Positions 11,220-22,431 of a stretch of 64,000 nucleotides of DNA are shown here, piece by piece; position 1 is the first letter of the stretch; each line of letters opens with the position of its first letter. The stretch is from Biscogniauxia marginata (Eukaryota > Ascomycota > Sordariomycetes > Xylariales > Xylariaceae). The stretch covers positions 396,071-460,070 of the forward strand of contig MU404077.1 of NCBI GenBank assembly GCA_022695795.1. Direction: 5' to 3'. The notes below the pieces were generated by a model that was not told where the DNA came from, searched no databases, and saw only the letters and a list, made by a program, of their open reading frames with translations. Made by a program: the position numbers and the translations under genes.

Positions 11220-12675
11220 TCTATGCCATAGCTGGGATGACCTGAGCTATGTAATGGATCACGAAACAATGCGTCACGTCGAATCTGTTACCCGCATCAC
11301 AAACGCTTCGGCAAGTATATAGGGCCCAACAGAGTGTCAATTATTAAACCCCCTTATGGAGCTTCAAGATAAAAGAAACGAAGAACGGAATATAAAAAAG
11401 TGAAAATGTTCGGTTTGGGGGGTTAGCTGAGTAGGCTAGTCCTAATTAGACAGATATGCTCCACTTAAAGCCGCTAGTGCGAGGTCCTATGCACGCTAAT
11501 GCCGCTGTGCTGGATGCTACGTAATCCTATGGATCATCTCGTTGAGGCTGATGGTTACTTAATGACACTTCTCACTCTTATTATTCAACGACTTCCATGA
11601 CAAGTATTTTGATTCATTCGTACATAATCTACACAATTATGAAGGCATTCCCTCATCCCAGAAATACTGTAAGCTATTGCTAGAAAAATTCCAATACATC
11701 CTGGTGAATAAGCCAAGTCACGTGGCAGGCCCAGGCGACTCTCACTTAAACTCAACTTTAGGACAACGACCTTCGCATCGTATGTCCCTGATTCCAACCT
11801 ATTACTGCTACTCCCGTCCTTTAGGAATCCGGGAAAATCGAGAATAGCACCATTCTATAACTCATATTATGATCAATTGAGTGTTAAATCGCCATTGATC
11901 CTCTTGAGATTTTGTGGAGAGGTCAGAGAGATCGTTAGGGGTTCCCTATCAATTCTTTTTAGTTGAGAACACGTTTCCGCCGTACAAGAGGACCAAGACT
12001 CAGCTATCCCGAACTAATCGTTTCCGTCGACAACCTCCAACTCGTTACGGACTCCGGAATATCTCTCTCCTACCAATATAGGGAGCAACGTTTAGGCTTT
12101 TTTTTTTCTTTGCAATCCAGTCTCGGATTCTCTAGGTTCGATTTACTGGCACCTGCTATCCTGGTCCACCGAGCTTCACAGTGCCCCACGCCTAGAAAAC
12201 CCGGTCCTGCGGATCGTCTCATCTATTGTGCACGGAGCTGCATGCATGTTTCATCTGTCAAAACACTCCAGATCACGGACTTTCCGGCCACATATATCAA
12301 TTCTTACTTATTGCTACTGAGACTCGTCTCGGCAAGGAAAGACTCATAAATCCGTGGTTAGAATAGGTGTCTTGAAAAGCCCCGTGCTCAAGGTTTCCCA
12401 GGTGGACCTGGCACTTGCATGGTTGAGATCGGCCTGCTCGAGTGACTAAGCCTCTATTAACGGTGTTTATTGGCTAGGAGCTGCTTTGGACTTGCAGAGG
12501 GCTTCATGATTATCTGAGATATAGGGAGCTTGAAAGACTCTGCGAGGCTGATCGGTTATCGGCTTCTATGTCCTAGACATTAGGCGAACCCTGTATAGCA
12601 ATTGCTGCTTCCATGACCTGCCACCGCGCCCGGTGATAGCTCGTCCTTTTTCTTCCGGCCACGGAACAGGACACA
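11220..12675. other. Divergent intergenic region, 1.46 kb
   Basis: It separates the start codons of the ketoacyl synthase (minus) and the oligopeptide transporter (plus), so it should contain both promoters. A poly-T run lies near 12101-12111. No gene was recognised. Confidence 0.55.
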
Positions 12676-15553
12676 ATGTCTAGTTCGGGGTCGTCTAGTA
12701 CAATTGCTGGGGAGATGACGGCTAACGGTATGAAAAGCATGAATGATGAGAAAATGCCGGAAGCTAATGCATTTGAGGCGGCACCAGGTGCAAAGGCGTC
12801 AACGCTCGATGAGCCTATGGAGAACTTGAAGCATCGCCTCTCAGAATGGGGAGACTCTAGCACCCGCAATGACACTGACTTCCGAGAGGGTGAAGAATAT
12901 GAGCACCTTTTGGATCCCAATTTTCCCGACGCAGACACAGACAATATAGAACTCCGTCGGATCAACTCGGGCAGTACCGTAACGTTTGACGACGAGGCCG
13001 CCGCCAAGGCCAACGAGGAAGACTCTCCATATGAAGAAGTGAGAGCTGCAGTACGCAACTACGATGAAGACCTTCCATGTAACACTATCCGCGCGTGGAC
13101 GATCGGTCTGGTCTTGGTGCTAGTCGGCGCTTCGGTGAACACCTTGTTCTCGCTGCGACAACCCTCCATTGGGCTTGGTCCTCTCGTCGCTCAAATTGTT
13201 GCCTGGTTGTTGGGTCGTGCGTGGGCGAAGGTGATACCAGCAAAACAAGTCAGAATCCTAGGATTCAAGTGTGACTTGAATCCCGGCCCTTTCAACATCA
13301 AGGAACATTCGATAATCGTCATTATGGCAAGCGTGTCATTTTCTGTAGCATACGCTACCGACATCATACTTGCCCAGCTCATCTTCTACAAGCAGAACTT
13401 TGGCCTCGTGTTCCAGCTCCTGTTGACTGTTTCGACTCAGTCCTTGGGTTATGGGATTGCGGGCATGATGCGAAAGTTTTTAGGTATGTTGAGGTCGAAG
13501 AGCCTAGCCACCATGAGATTGACACTTCACAGTCTACCCTGCTTCTATGATCTGGCCTGGGAACTTGGTTGCTGTCGCGTTGATGAACGCCATGTATGAA
13601 AGTCACCAGGTTCCAGACCCGACTATTATCGGGGGAACTATTCCGCGATATAGATGGTTTGGCATTATAACAGCGGTATCAGCTGTCTACTACTTCATTC
13701 CTGGCTTTTTCGCCCAGTTCCTCAGCATATTTGCTTTCGCAACTTGGATGGCCCCGAAGAACCCTGTCGTCAATCAGTTATTTGGGGGCTCGACTGGCCT
13801 GTCATTATTGCCAATAACTTTCGACTGGACACAGATCGCAGGCTATATAGGCTCACCTCTCATACCACCTTGGTTTGTCAATCATAAACATCGTCTGGTT
13901 GCGTAGTAATATCTAATGGCCCCCTTAGGCACGCAACTGCGAACACACTCATCGGCGTTGTTGTATTTTTCATATTCGGAGCGTCATTTCTCCATTATAC
14001 AGGCGCCTGGTATTCTCAATTCCTACCGATGAGCGATGCTTCTACATACGATAATACGGGTGCTACGTATAATGTCTCGCGGGTATTAACCCCTGAGTTT
14101 AGACTGGATGAGAGTGCATATCAGACCTATTCGCCTCTTTTCATCAGGTTGGGCATCTACTCTAGCATAACTCCCCTCAGTCGAGCTAACATATAACTTA
14201 GCACTACCTTCGCTCTAGCTTATGGGCTATCATTTGCAGCCATAACTGCTCTGATCGTCCATACATACCTGTACCATAGGAAAACGATATGGGCTCAATA
14301 TAAGAATAGCACTAACGAAAAGCCCGATATCCACATGAAGCTAATGCGGAAATACAAAGAGGCGCCCTCGTGGTGGTATACGACTCTATTTCTCATCGTA
14401 CGTTATATTAATTATGTGATTCTCTCGTACTGCTAACATCTGCCTAGGTCCTTGCACTTTCCTTGGTCTCGGTGCTCATGTACCCAACGAATTTAACTTG
14501 GTGGGCTTTCTTGCTGGCTGTCGGCATCTCGTTCGTGTTTTCCCTACCTATCGGCATCATACAAGCTGTTACCAATCATCAGATCGGCCTCAATGTCTTG
14601 ACTGAATTTGTATACGGCTATATACAACCGGGCCGACCGCTAGCCTTGATGCTGTGAGTAGCTAGTATTTTCATAATATTATATTACATGACGCTAATTG
14701 GTCTTTTACAGGTTCAAGACATATGGCTATATCACAATGTTAGTCATTACTCTCCTCTCTGATGTATCCTTCTAACCCCTTCTAGGTCTCAGTCCCTCAG
14801 CTTCGTTTCTGATCTCAAGTTCGGGCATTACATGAAGATTCCCCCACGGACTATGTTTATGGCTCAAGTCGTCGCTACGACCTTATCTTGTTTTATCCAG
14901 ATCGCCGTCCTCAATTTTGCACTTGGTAACATTGAGGGTATTTGCGAACCTACACAGCCACAGCGCTTCACATGCCCTGGAGGAAGAGTTTTCTTCTCAG
15001 GTAAGGATCTTCTTTTCTTCCCGCAAGCGTTCTTGATCTTTCAGTCACTCACGCACGTAACTCAGCTTCTGTCATCTGGGGTCTCATCGGTCCCTCGCGT
15101 ATGTTTTCCCCGGGACAGATCTACTCGGGGCTGCTTATCTTCTTCATCCTCGGCGCCGTCACGCCGGTGGCCATCTACTTCGCAGTGCGGCGGTATCCCA
15201 AGTCACCGTTGCGGTTCCTGATGGCGCCGCTGATCTTCGGAGGCGCGGGCTCGATCCCGCCGGCGACGCCGCTCAACTACCTCTCGTGGGGCATTGTGGG
15301 CTGGGTCTTCAATTTCTTCATCAAGAAGCACCACTTCCGCTGGTGGAGCCGCCTCAACTACCTCACCTCGGCCGGCCTCGACCTCGGCCTCGCGCTCGGC
15401 ACCCTCGTCATATTCTTCGCCTTCACGCTCAACGAGATCGAGCCCCCGCAGTGGTGGGGCAACAGGGTCGTCACCAGCACGCTGGATTACCAGGGCGGCG
15501 CGGTCCAGGTCGTACTACCGCCGGGAGAGACATTCGGCCCGCAGGCTTGGTGA
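12676..15553 (+). CDS. OPT-family oligopeptide/peptide transporter
   Basis: Eight exons (12676-13483, 13533-13872, 13929-14147, 14202-14397, 14448-14653, 14712-14738, 14786-15000, 15066-15553) join in phase to 832 residues, normal for the OPT family. Exon 6 has only 27 nt. About 140 N-terminal residues are hydrophilic and acidic; then many membrane segments follow. GYIGSPLIPPW, NHQIGLNVLTEFVYGYIQPGRP, KFGHYMKIPPR, the TCPGGRVFFSAS motif and the C-terminal SWGIVGWVFNFFIKKHHFRWW region are typical of fungal OPTs. Such proteins are plasma-membrane proton symporters for small peptides, glutathione or metal chelates; substrate is not readable. The intron after exon 2 uses GTTTGT as 5' site, chosen because it alone restores the frame. 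Confidence 0.88.
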
Positions 15554-16348
15554 TAGGTACGACACTAAAACATATGTATTCTTGCCTTTTCTTTTTTTGG
15601 GTCGTGCGTGGCGTTGCTGGGGTTATAGAAATAGGGGTCTCTGTGATAGTTTCAAAAATTCATTTTCGGGGTCGAATTTTCATACAGGTAGACGTGGGTT
15701 TTAAGGGTGAAATGTGTCGCAATCTGTATTATGTACATGTCTTGTCCCGTGTTCTGCACTATTCTACCGTCGAAAATTATACAGGGTTTTATAGAGTTAT
15801 ATATCATAGCACGGTTGAGAACGGATATAAAATTGGGCTTTAAACCAGCTGAATACTGCAATGGGATTACTCCTAGCAATGGATGTAAATGGAGTCGAAA
15901 CTTCGGTATGTATCATGCTCTAATATCCTAGACAGCCTCACGAGTGTTTTATTTTTTCTTCATATACTTCCATATTCGAAATGTACCGAACTCGCTAAGT
16001 TGAAGAATTACATGTTTTTTGTCTAATTGCACTGATATATTCGATTCCGAGGCTCACTTAAAGTTGAGCATAACTTAGGTACATTCCTTATGTACCTAGG
16101 TACCTAAAAAAAGAAATGAGCTTGGACCAGGCCGCATAAATACTCCACAGTGGAGACCCTGGCAGGCATCACCACGACCCCACTAGTGGAAGCTCTGCCC
16201 CTCCTCGGGAGCTCAACTTCACTACCAATTTCAACATCTCTCTTCCTCTACCCAAACCAACCGAGCATTGGCTAAAACCCCCGCAACCCGACGAAGCCTG
16301 TCCTCTTCGTCCGCTCACCCAACATACGTACACCGAACCAGGCCCACC
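15554..16348. other. Intergenic spacer OPT to TIP41
   Basis: No gene seen. It contains the 12-bp palindrome GTACCTAGGTAC (16092-16103), preceded by an inverted TTAGGTAC, about 250 bases upstream of the TIP41 start. Confidence 0.55.
16092..16103. repeat. CCTAGG-centred palindrome GTACCTAGGTAC
   Basis: Perfect 12-bp palindrome within a slightly larger inverted arrangement (TTAGGTAC upstream, TACCTAA downstream) in the putative TIP41 promoter. Confidence 0.7.
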
Positions 16349-17480
16349 ATGGCGACGACCCGACCGACCACGCACATCAGCTCGCCGAACGAGCCGTACC
16401 CGTCGGCGACGGACCTCGCGGCGGCGACGACGACGCACCGGCAGGGCGCGTTCCTGATCTCGAGCCGGAAGCTGCCGATCTCGAAGGCGGGGCCGATTGA
16501 GGCGCTGGAGCGGGACGTCGGGATCCCGGTGCCCGAGATGATCTTCGGCGACAACCTGGTGCGCGTGGAGCACGTGCCGAGCGGCTGGGCCGTCAAGTTC
16601 GCCGCCCGCGACGCCCTCGACGCCGTTGACAAGACCGACCGCCACATGCTGCAAGTCGCGTACGCCTCGGCCTGGTCCGCGAGCCGCGAGCAGACGAGCG
16701 CGGGCATACGCGAGGTCGTCCGCCCGTTCGACTGGAGCTATAGCACCACGTACCGGGGCACCGTAATTGTGCCTCCTCGTCCTACTCCCCCTCCTCCTCC
16801 CACTGCTCCCGTCCCCACGTCAACAACAACCGACAGCGGCGACGACGAACAGAAGAAGAAGAAGGACGAGGACGAGAACGAGGATACCGATAATAAAAAC
16901 AAGACGTGGGGGGAGTTCCGGCCGACGGCGCGGCCGATCCCGATCGAGCTGCTCAAGCGGCGCGACCCGATCCTCTTTTTCGACGAGGTCATGCTGTACG
17001 AGAGCGAGCTCGACGACAACGGCATCAGCGTGCTCAGCGCCAAGGTGCGCGTCCACGAGCGCCGCATGCTGCTGCTCTGCCGCCTCTTCATGCGCCTCGA
17101 CAACGTCGTCGTGCGCGTCCGCGACACGCGCGTCTACGTCGACTTCGCCGCCGAGGAGGTCACCCGCGAGTACACCGTCAAGGAGGCCGCGTTCGCCGAC
17201 GTCAGGCAGGTGAGGTCCCCCCCCCCTTTTTTTTTTTCTCATTATTTTCGTCCCTTCCCCGCCCCCTTCCCCAAGTTTTCATACTACCCAGGTACGAAGT
17301 GTAGTGAGTAAAGTTGGCTAATCCAAGCCTCGTGATTTTCTTTTTTCGTTTTACTAGAAACTCCTCATGACCGGACTCAGACCCGACGCCATCACGGTGG
17401 CCCTGCGCGACGCGAACCAGATCGTCGAGCTGCTCCCCACGCTCGAGCATACTCTTGAAAGCGTGTCGCTCAAATCATGA
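16349..17480 (+). CDS. TIP41: TIP41-like TOR signalling regulator
   Basis: Exons 16349-17209 and 17358-17480 join in phase 0 to 327 residues. Hallmarks of TIP41 appear in order: ISSRKLPISKAGPIEALERD, IPVPEMIFGDN, the GWAVKFAARDALDAVDKT block, EVVRPFDWSYSTTYRGT, then IPIELLKRRDPILFFDEV and ELDDNGISVLS with RVRDTRVY. TIP41 binds Tap42/alpha4 and PP2A-type phosphatases and antagonises TOR signalling to the nutrient response. A Pro-rich then Asp/Glu/Lys-rich low-complexity insert of about 40 residues sits near 149-190. The ATG at 16349 has a strong CACCATGG context and agrees with the family N-terminus; an upstream in-frame extension is open but unlikely. Confidence 0.92.
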
Positions 17481-18254
17481 AGGGTTGGGGGTTGTCCACC
17501 CGTATCATCAGGGGTATGATGAAGGTCCATCCCCGATAAACGGAAGGATGGCGGGCTACTAGCATGAAAGGAGAAAACAAAAGGGTGAGGCGGGAGGGGC
17601 ATTTTTATGCTTCGAATGGGGCGACTAATGACACTTGATGACTTGCATGGATAAGGGCGTTTTCCGGAGTGAAGATTTGAAATTAGACCAGGGCGTAAGG
17701 CAGGCAGGCAGGCAAAGCATAAGAAAGTGAGTGGTCTGTCGGGTTAGGACTGGACTGCATTTGTTCGACGCACCCAACTCACACTTATCATAGATACCAG
17801 AGAGAGCAACGAGTAAGCAGAGCGGCAGCAAAATAGAAACATGCGCTCAAAAAAGAAAGTTGGGATGAAGGTGATGGTATTGACCGTATTTTTCTCACTT
17901 ACTCTCTTCCCTTCCTTCCCGAACAAAACGCCCTCATAAAAATCAAGTACATAGATGCAAATGCAGAATCTTTACTCTCTCCTCCCTCCCTTCCCTCTAT
18001 CTAGCCCACCGTCAACTCCCCCTTTCCCCACGACGTATAGAAAAAAGGGGTTGCGGGAGTGACGGACGCCAAAAAGCAAGAGTATACACAAAAGCTAAGG
18101 GAATTTACGTAGTAAACAAAGACCCGCAGCAGAAAAAAAAAGGGAGAAAATTTCATTCATCATGAACCTCACAACAACAAAAAACAAGGAACCTCCCTTC
18201 CAAACCACTCTTTCCCCTGATCTAGCACATATGCTTCCTTTTCTTCTAGCCGGT
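17481..18254. other. Convergent intergenic region
   Basis: Both neighbours end here (TIP41 from the left, the 612-residue protein from the right), so only 3' untranslated sequence and terminators are expected. No gene was recognised. Confidence 0.55.
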
Positions 18255-20093
18255 TCAACGGGCGTCCCGCGGGGAACTGCTCTGCGTCATCTCCTCGTAT
18301 TCCAGCTCCCACTTATCCACCTCCTGGAACTTGCGCGCTGCGTTCTTGAGCTCGTCGCCCATGCGCGAGAGCATCTGCTCGCTGCCCTCTTCTTCATCTC
18401 CATCTCCCGGCACACCATCACCTTCTTCTTCTTCTTCACCCTCTACTTCTCCTGCATCGTCATCATCGTCGTCGTGCTGCTGGTTCTCCTTATCCGACGA
18501 TCGACCGTACGTCCTCGCGGCGGACGACCTGTCCTTATTCTTCGTCGTCGACGAAGACGGGCCCGGGGTCTGCTTACCCTTGTTATTGTTGCGGTTGCCG
18601 GACCGCCCGCGCGAGGCCGCGCTCCGGTTCCGGGCCGAACGCGCGCGGCGGGCTCGCACGTCGAGGTAGGAGAGCTCGTCGTCATCGTTGCCCAGGCCGG
18701 ATGCGTCGACCTCGGCGTCCGAGTCCTCGGGGCCGAACGGGTCGTCCGTCCTGGTGTTCCCGCGCCGACGGCGCGGGAGCATGCCGGCGAGGTCGGCGGT
18801 GGTGACTTTGGGCTCCGGCTTGGAAGCCGCTTTGCGCTTGGCTTTCGCGGCTCGCGTCGGCGGCGGCGACGACTCGGCGTAGTTGGGCGAGTAGGTCAGG
18901 GATGGTGGGGATGACATGTCTGAGATGTTGTCGCTGGGGACGGGTGTCCTTCGGAGGACGGGGGGCGAACGCCTCCTGCGGCCCTTGGCGAGTGATTGCA
19001 AAGGCGGCCACACCTCTGGGTCGCCCTCAGAGGAGCCACTGCTTAAGGGGGGGGCCATGAGGCCTTCGTCCATGACCGGTGTAGATGGCCTATTATCGAG
19101 TAATGGTGGCAGGGAAGGTTGCGGAGAGGAGAGGTCTGAATCCTCTTGCTCCACGGCGTCTTCGATAGAATCCCTCACCCCGTATGGGGATGAACGGACG
19201 CGTTGTTCATGACTTTCCGTAGACTTCCTTTTTCGTGGATTCGTGCTGGGTGACGCTGCAGTGGCTGCAGCTGCTTCCGAACGCCTCTGAGAGGCACGCC
19301 TGAGTGGGGTGGATTCGTCTTCAGGCGCGAAATCGTCCTCATCGGCTGCTTCATCTTGTTCCTCTGCCTGTTCTATCTCTGTGTCGGGCTCTGGCTCGGG
19401 CCGTTGTGGCCTGGGCTTCTGGGCGGTGCCGAGAATACTGGGCTCACGCGCTCTCCTCCTGAAGACGCCAATATTGAAAGTCGAACTAAGACTAGGAGTA
19501 TTGGGTCCTGTGCGACTGCTTGGCCGGATAGGGCCGTCATCTCTGCTCAGAAAACTGCCGGCGCGCGGTCGCCGCTTGAAGTGAGTAGCGGATAGAGTGG
19601 ACGTGTCAGCAGATCGATGCGCGCTCACAGGCCCTGCAGTCTCAAACGTCGTGTTGATATCATCGAACATAGAGTCGTCCAGGTCCAAGCCAGACAGATC
19701 CGCCAGCCTTTCTTGCAGCGGGGTCGCGGTGTCCCGTCGCCCGATCTCAACCGAGCGGTCCGACTTATCGTTAGAGTCATCTGCCGCATTGTCGGTCGTG
19801 GAGGTCATGTTCTCTAATCGCTCCATGGCAGAATCGCGTCTCTGACGCGCCTTGTTGAGTTCCTTGGCGGCCTGTTGTGGGTTGCCCGAAGTTGATGCCG
19901 ATCGCATGCGCGTCGATGTCGCTACTACGCGCAGAGACCTGCGCCTCTCCTTCGCCTTCTCCTTTTCGCGATCGCTCACATCGTAGATGTCAGAGCTGGG
20001 ATTAGACCCGGGTTCACTAGGTTTTGGTACCGGTGCTGGCACTGCAACCGGGCTTGTCGTTTTGGCGGCGCGGGATCGTTTAGGTCGCGGCAT
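18255..20093 (-). CDS. Acidic low-complexity protein, probably nuclear, function unknown
   Basis: Single open frame of 612 residues starting at an ATG. I do not recognise the family. The N-terminus is basic (MPRPKRSRAAK), suggesting a nuclear localisation signal; residues about 80-100 resemble a short coiled coil (AAKELNKARQRRDSAMERLENM region). A candidate conserved core near residues 445-480 reads TTADLAGMLPRRRR followed by an acidic stretch and ELSYLDVRARR. The C-terminus has Asp and Glu runs and then a possible helix, GDELKNAARKFQEVDKWELEYEE. Many SP/TP sites suggest kinase regulation. Composition fits a chromatin or cell-cycle scaffold, but that is inference only. Glu/Asp-coding repeats make the opposite strand look open. 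Confidence 0.75.
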   Translation of the reverse strand: MPRPKRSRAAKTTSPVAVPAPVPKPSEPGSNPSSDIYDVSDREKEKAKERRRSLRVVATSTRMRSASTSGNPQQAAKELNKARQRRDSAMERLENMTSTTDNAADDSNDKSDRSVEIGRRDTATPLQERLADLSGLDLDDSMFDDINTTFETAGPVSAHRSADTSTLSATHFKRRPRAGSFLSRDDGPIRPSSRTGPNTPSLSSTFNIGVFRRRAREPSILGTAQKPRPQRPEPEPDTEIEQAEEQDEAADEDDFAPEDESTPLRRASQRRSEAAAATAASPSTNPRKRKSTESHEQRVRSSPYGVRDSIEDAVEQEDSDLSSPQPSLPPLLDNRPSTPVMDEGLMAPPLSSGSSEGDPEVWPPLQSLAKGRRRRSPPVLRRTPVPSDNISDMSSPPSLTYSPNYAESSPPPTRAAKAKRKAASKPEPKVTTADLAGMLPRRRRGNTRTDDPFGPEDSDAEVDASGLGNDDDELSYLDVRARRARSARNRSAASRGRSGNRNNNKGKQTPGPSSSTTKNKDRSSAARTYGRSSDKENQQHDDDDDDAGEVEGEEEEEGDGVPGDGDEEEGSEQMLSRMGDELKNAARKFQEVDKWELEYEEMTQSSSPRDAR

Positions 20094-20663
20094 GGTTGTT
20101 GATTGCGACTACGAGTTCGTTCGGTGGGAAGTAGGCTGAAGCACGTAATGAGGGAATTTCAAGATATGCTACACCATGTCGCGATCTCCAAAAGGGGGAA
20201 ATTTATTTTGGAAGGTTGGTGTGGGAGGAGGGAAAAAGTGGGAGGAAGCTTGACGCGTCGAAGCGTGTTTTGGGGAGGTACTTTGGGGAGGTACTTTGGT
20301 ACTTACAATCCCCCATCATTTGCAGGTTTGGTGGATTCATACCTAGGCATTGGCCAATGGCAACTGTCCATCGTCTCCATCCGTAATGACTTCATAATGG
20401 GACTCCCTGTTACATCCTCGAAGTACTGTATCTCTCTCTAACCCTAACAAATCTAACTTTTAAAATGGGTAATCACCAACTTCATGGACGACACAGCGCA
20501 TTCGTTTTGAAAATACAAATACTTTAGTCCAGCATCCATTACCATAGACATCATCAACCCTGGCCTGATGATGCCACTATCTAGATAGGTTACATGACTC
20601 GCGAAATTTAACCCATTAGTTGTCGACGTATTTCGCCTCTAAGCATCACACCGTAGATCTTGT
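20094..20663. other. Intergenic, 570 nt, between two minus-strand genes
   Basis: It should hold the promoter of the 612-residue protein gene. A tandem pair of a 14-bp unit (TTGGGGAGGTACTT) lies at about 20271-20298. Nothing else was recognised. Confidence 0.55.
20271..20298. repeat. Tandem 14-bp direct repeat
   Basis: Two adjacent copies of TTGGGGAGGTACTT lie about 180 bases upstream of the start of the 612-residue protein gene. Confidence 0.6.
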
Positions 20664-21541
20664 TCATAGATGCTCATGGAAAAACCCGAGAGCTAGTTTG
20701 TAGCCCCTTTCATACTCGGCTTTCACCTTGGCATCCTTGAGGTCCGCGCGAGCACTCATGAACCCGTGGACCTGGTCGCTGAAAATCTCGATATGTTTAG
20801 CCACCTTCAAGTTAGCCTCGTACTTCCTTACATCCGCTTCGGCTTCCTCTTCGGATGCAAGAATCATCGTCGGGATCTTGACGTTAGTAGCGTCACCTGC
20901 GTCGATCATGGCCGGAGACGTCTGAACAGCCGCTCTAAAGAGACCCGGGTCCTCGCCGGCAAGCAGGCTAGCCATCTTGCCGCCCCAGCAATAGCCGATT
21001 ATCCCCCAGGATGTGATGTTCGGGTTGACCTTCCCGGCTGCTTGAAGAAGTCCCGGGACTTTCGGCATGTGTTTGGGCCACGCGGCATTCTCGAACCAGG
21101 CCCCCAGTTTCGCTTTCTTGTCGTCATCCGTAGGCGGGTACCATTCCAGCTTGGCTAGGTTGCCCGCGAAGAAGTCCGGCAGGAAAACTTGGTATTTTCG
21201 CTCGGTATCGCCGTCGGCGAGAATATCTGCTCCCTGGAGCGTCTGGGGAAAGAACCCGAAGATGTCATAGACAGACAAGATAGCCTTACTCGAGTCGGCA
21301 GAACCAGTCACATCTATATTGAGATCCATGTCAGCCTATCATCTAATTTGAAGAGTTTTCACAGCGTGCTTACAAGTTCTAATCCCATCAAGGTCGATAT
21401 ATTTTCCCTTTGGCTGATAATCCTCACCCACGACGGGTGGAATGCTGCATTAAGCGGCGTTAGTATTCAAAAGCCAGCCGGCGTCGGAAAAAAAAAAGTT
21501 TTTGATACACACCGGCAACAAGCTTCACTATGCTTCGACAT
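20664..21541 (-). CDS. AIM2: Dienelactone hydrolase family protein (Aim2-like)
   Basis: Exons 21541-21513, 21444-21374 and 21313-20664 join in phase (69-nt and 60-nt introns) to 249 residues. The N-terminus ACCRIPPVVGEDYQPKGKY and then YDIFGFFPQTLQGAD are characteristic of fungal DLH proteins related to yeast Aim2. The alpha/beta-hydrolase nucleophile is Cys142 in GYCWGG, as in dienelactone hydrolases, and His216 lies in DQVHGF. The usual acid position reads ASEEEAE rather than a clear GxxD, so the third triad member is not certain. Such proteins are soluble hydrolases of lactones or thioesters; the physiological substrate is unknown. The 29-nt first exon would be missed by single-frame reading. 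Confidence 0.88.
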
Positions 21542-22431
21542 CGTAAACGAATTAACCTGTTCAAGATAATATAGATAACAAAGGGATGTTTCAGCACCTT
21601 TTATACATGCTGAGGTATTAATTACCAATATCACTGACGAAAATCTACCGGGTGAGATCAGCAGGACCGGAATTAAGGCATGCCAGCCCTATCAAGCCAT
21701 AGCCAATAGGACCCAACGGATATTGTTCTTTCTCACGTCAATAGTTTGCGAATGCAGATTGATTTGTAAACGGTTGATGCCATCCGAGCATCAAGTTATA
21801 TTTCGTCTGGAAATAAGACGGGACGAAGTTTAAGTTTGTGCCGCTTGGTAAAGTTAGCACATGATGACTCGTCATAATCCGTCTCTTACAGGACGTATAA
21901 AGCCAATAGATCATCGAAATCTTCCTCCAGCTCTGATTTTTGAGTATTCTTGAACCATTCATCGGAAAACTCTCTAGCGGCATCAGACATATGTTGTGAC
22001 TCCAAAGGCACACGAAAAATCGAAGGGCGACGAATAAAAGTCCCTCTCCTCTATTTTCATGAGACAATACGACTTTTTCACTCAGATAAGACTGGGCTCT
22101 GTCATGTTACTGTTACATTAATTTCCTCTGCAGAGTCTGCTTGCAAGATCTTTACGGTCTTTTGATAGTAGGCCTTCCCTTCATCTCCTCTTTTTGCTAG
22201 TGAAGTTACAATTGCGAAAATATGAATGAAGCGATTAGGGATTGGTATTCCTTCGCCCCCTTTCTAGGTATATACCTAGATTCTCTGCTGTAAGGGTAGT
22301 CATTTGCTTGGGACACAATCTATCATCTGCTATGTGAAATTCCCTTAACTATGACTAATTAAGGATCTAGATGAGCTCGTGAATGGCAGGGCGTTTCCCT
22401 CAGCTTCGAGCAGGCTAATACTGGTATCTTC
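21542..22431. other. Intergenic, 890 nt
   Basis: Only short frames without recognisable domains. The 18-bp palindrome at 22263-22280 lies about 170 bases beyond the stop codon of the MYND gene. The left part should be the promoter of the dienelactone hydrolase gene. Confidence 0.55.
22263..22280. repeat. Perfect 18-bp palindrome TCTAGGTATATACCTAGA
   Basis: The longest perfect palindrome noticed in the window; its arms are TAGGTA/TACCTA, the motif shared by the other intergenic palindromes. No coding sequence overlaps it. Confidence 0.8.

Noticed and set aside
21738..22067. 109-codon minus-strand frame between two genes
   Set aside because: No domain, no GC-rich third positions, no matching exons; looks like chance in AT-rich DNA.
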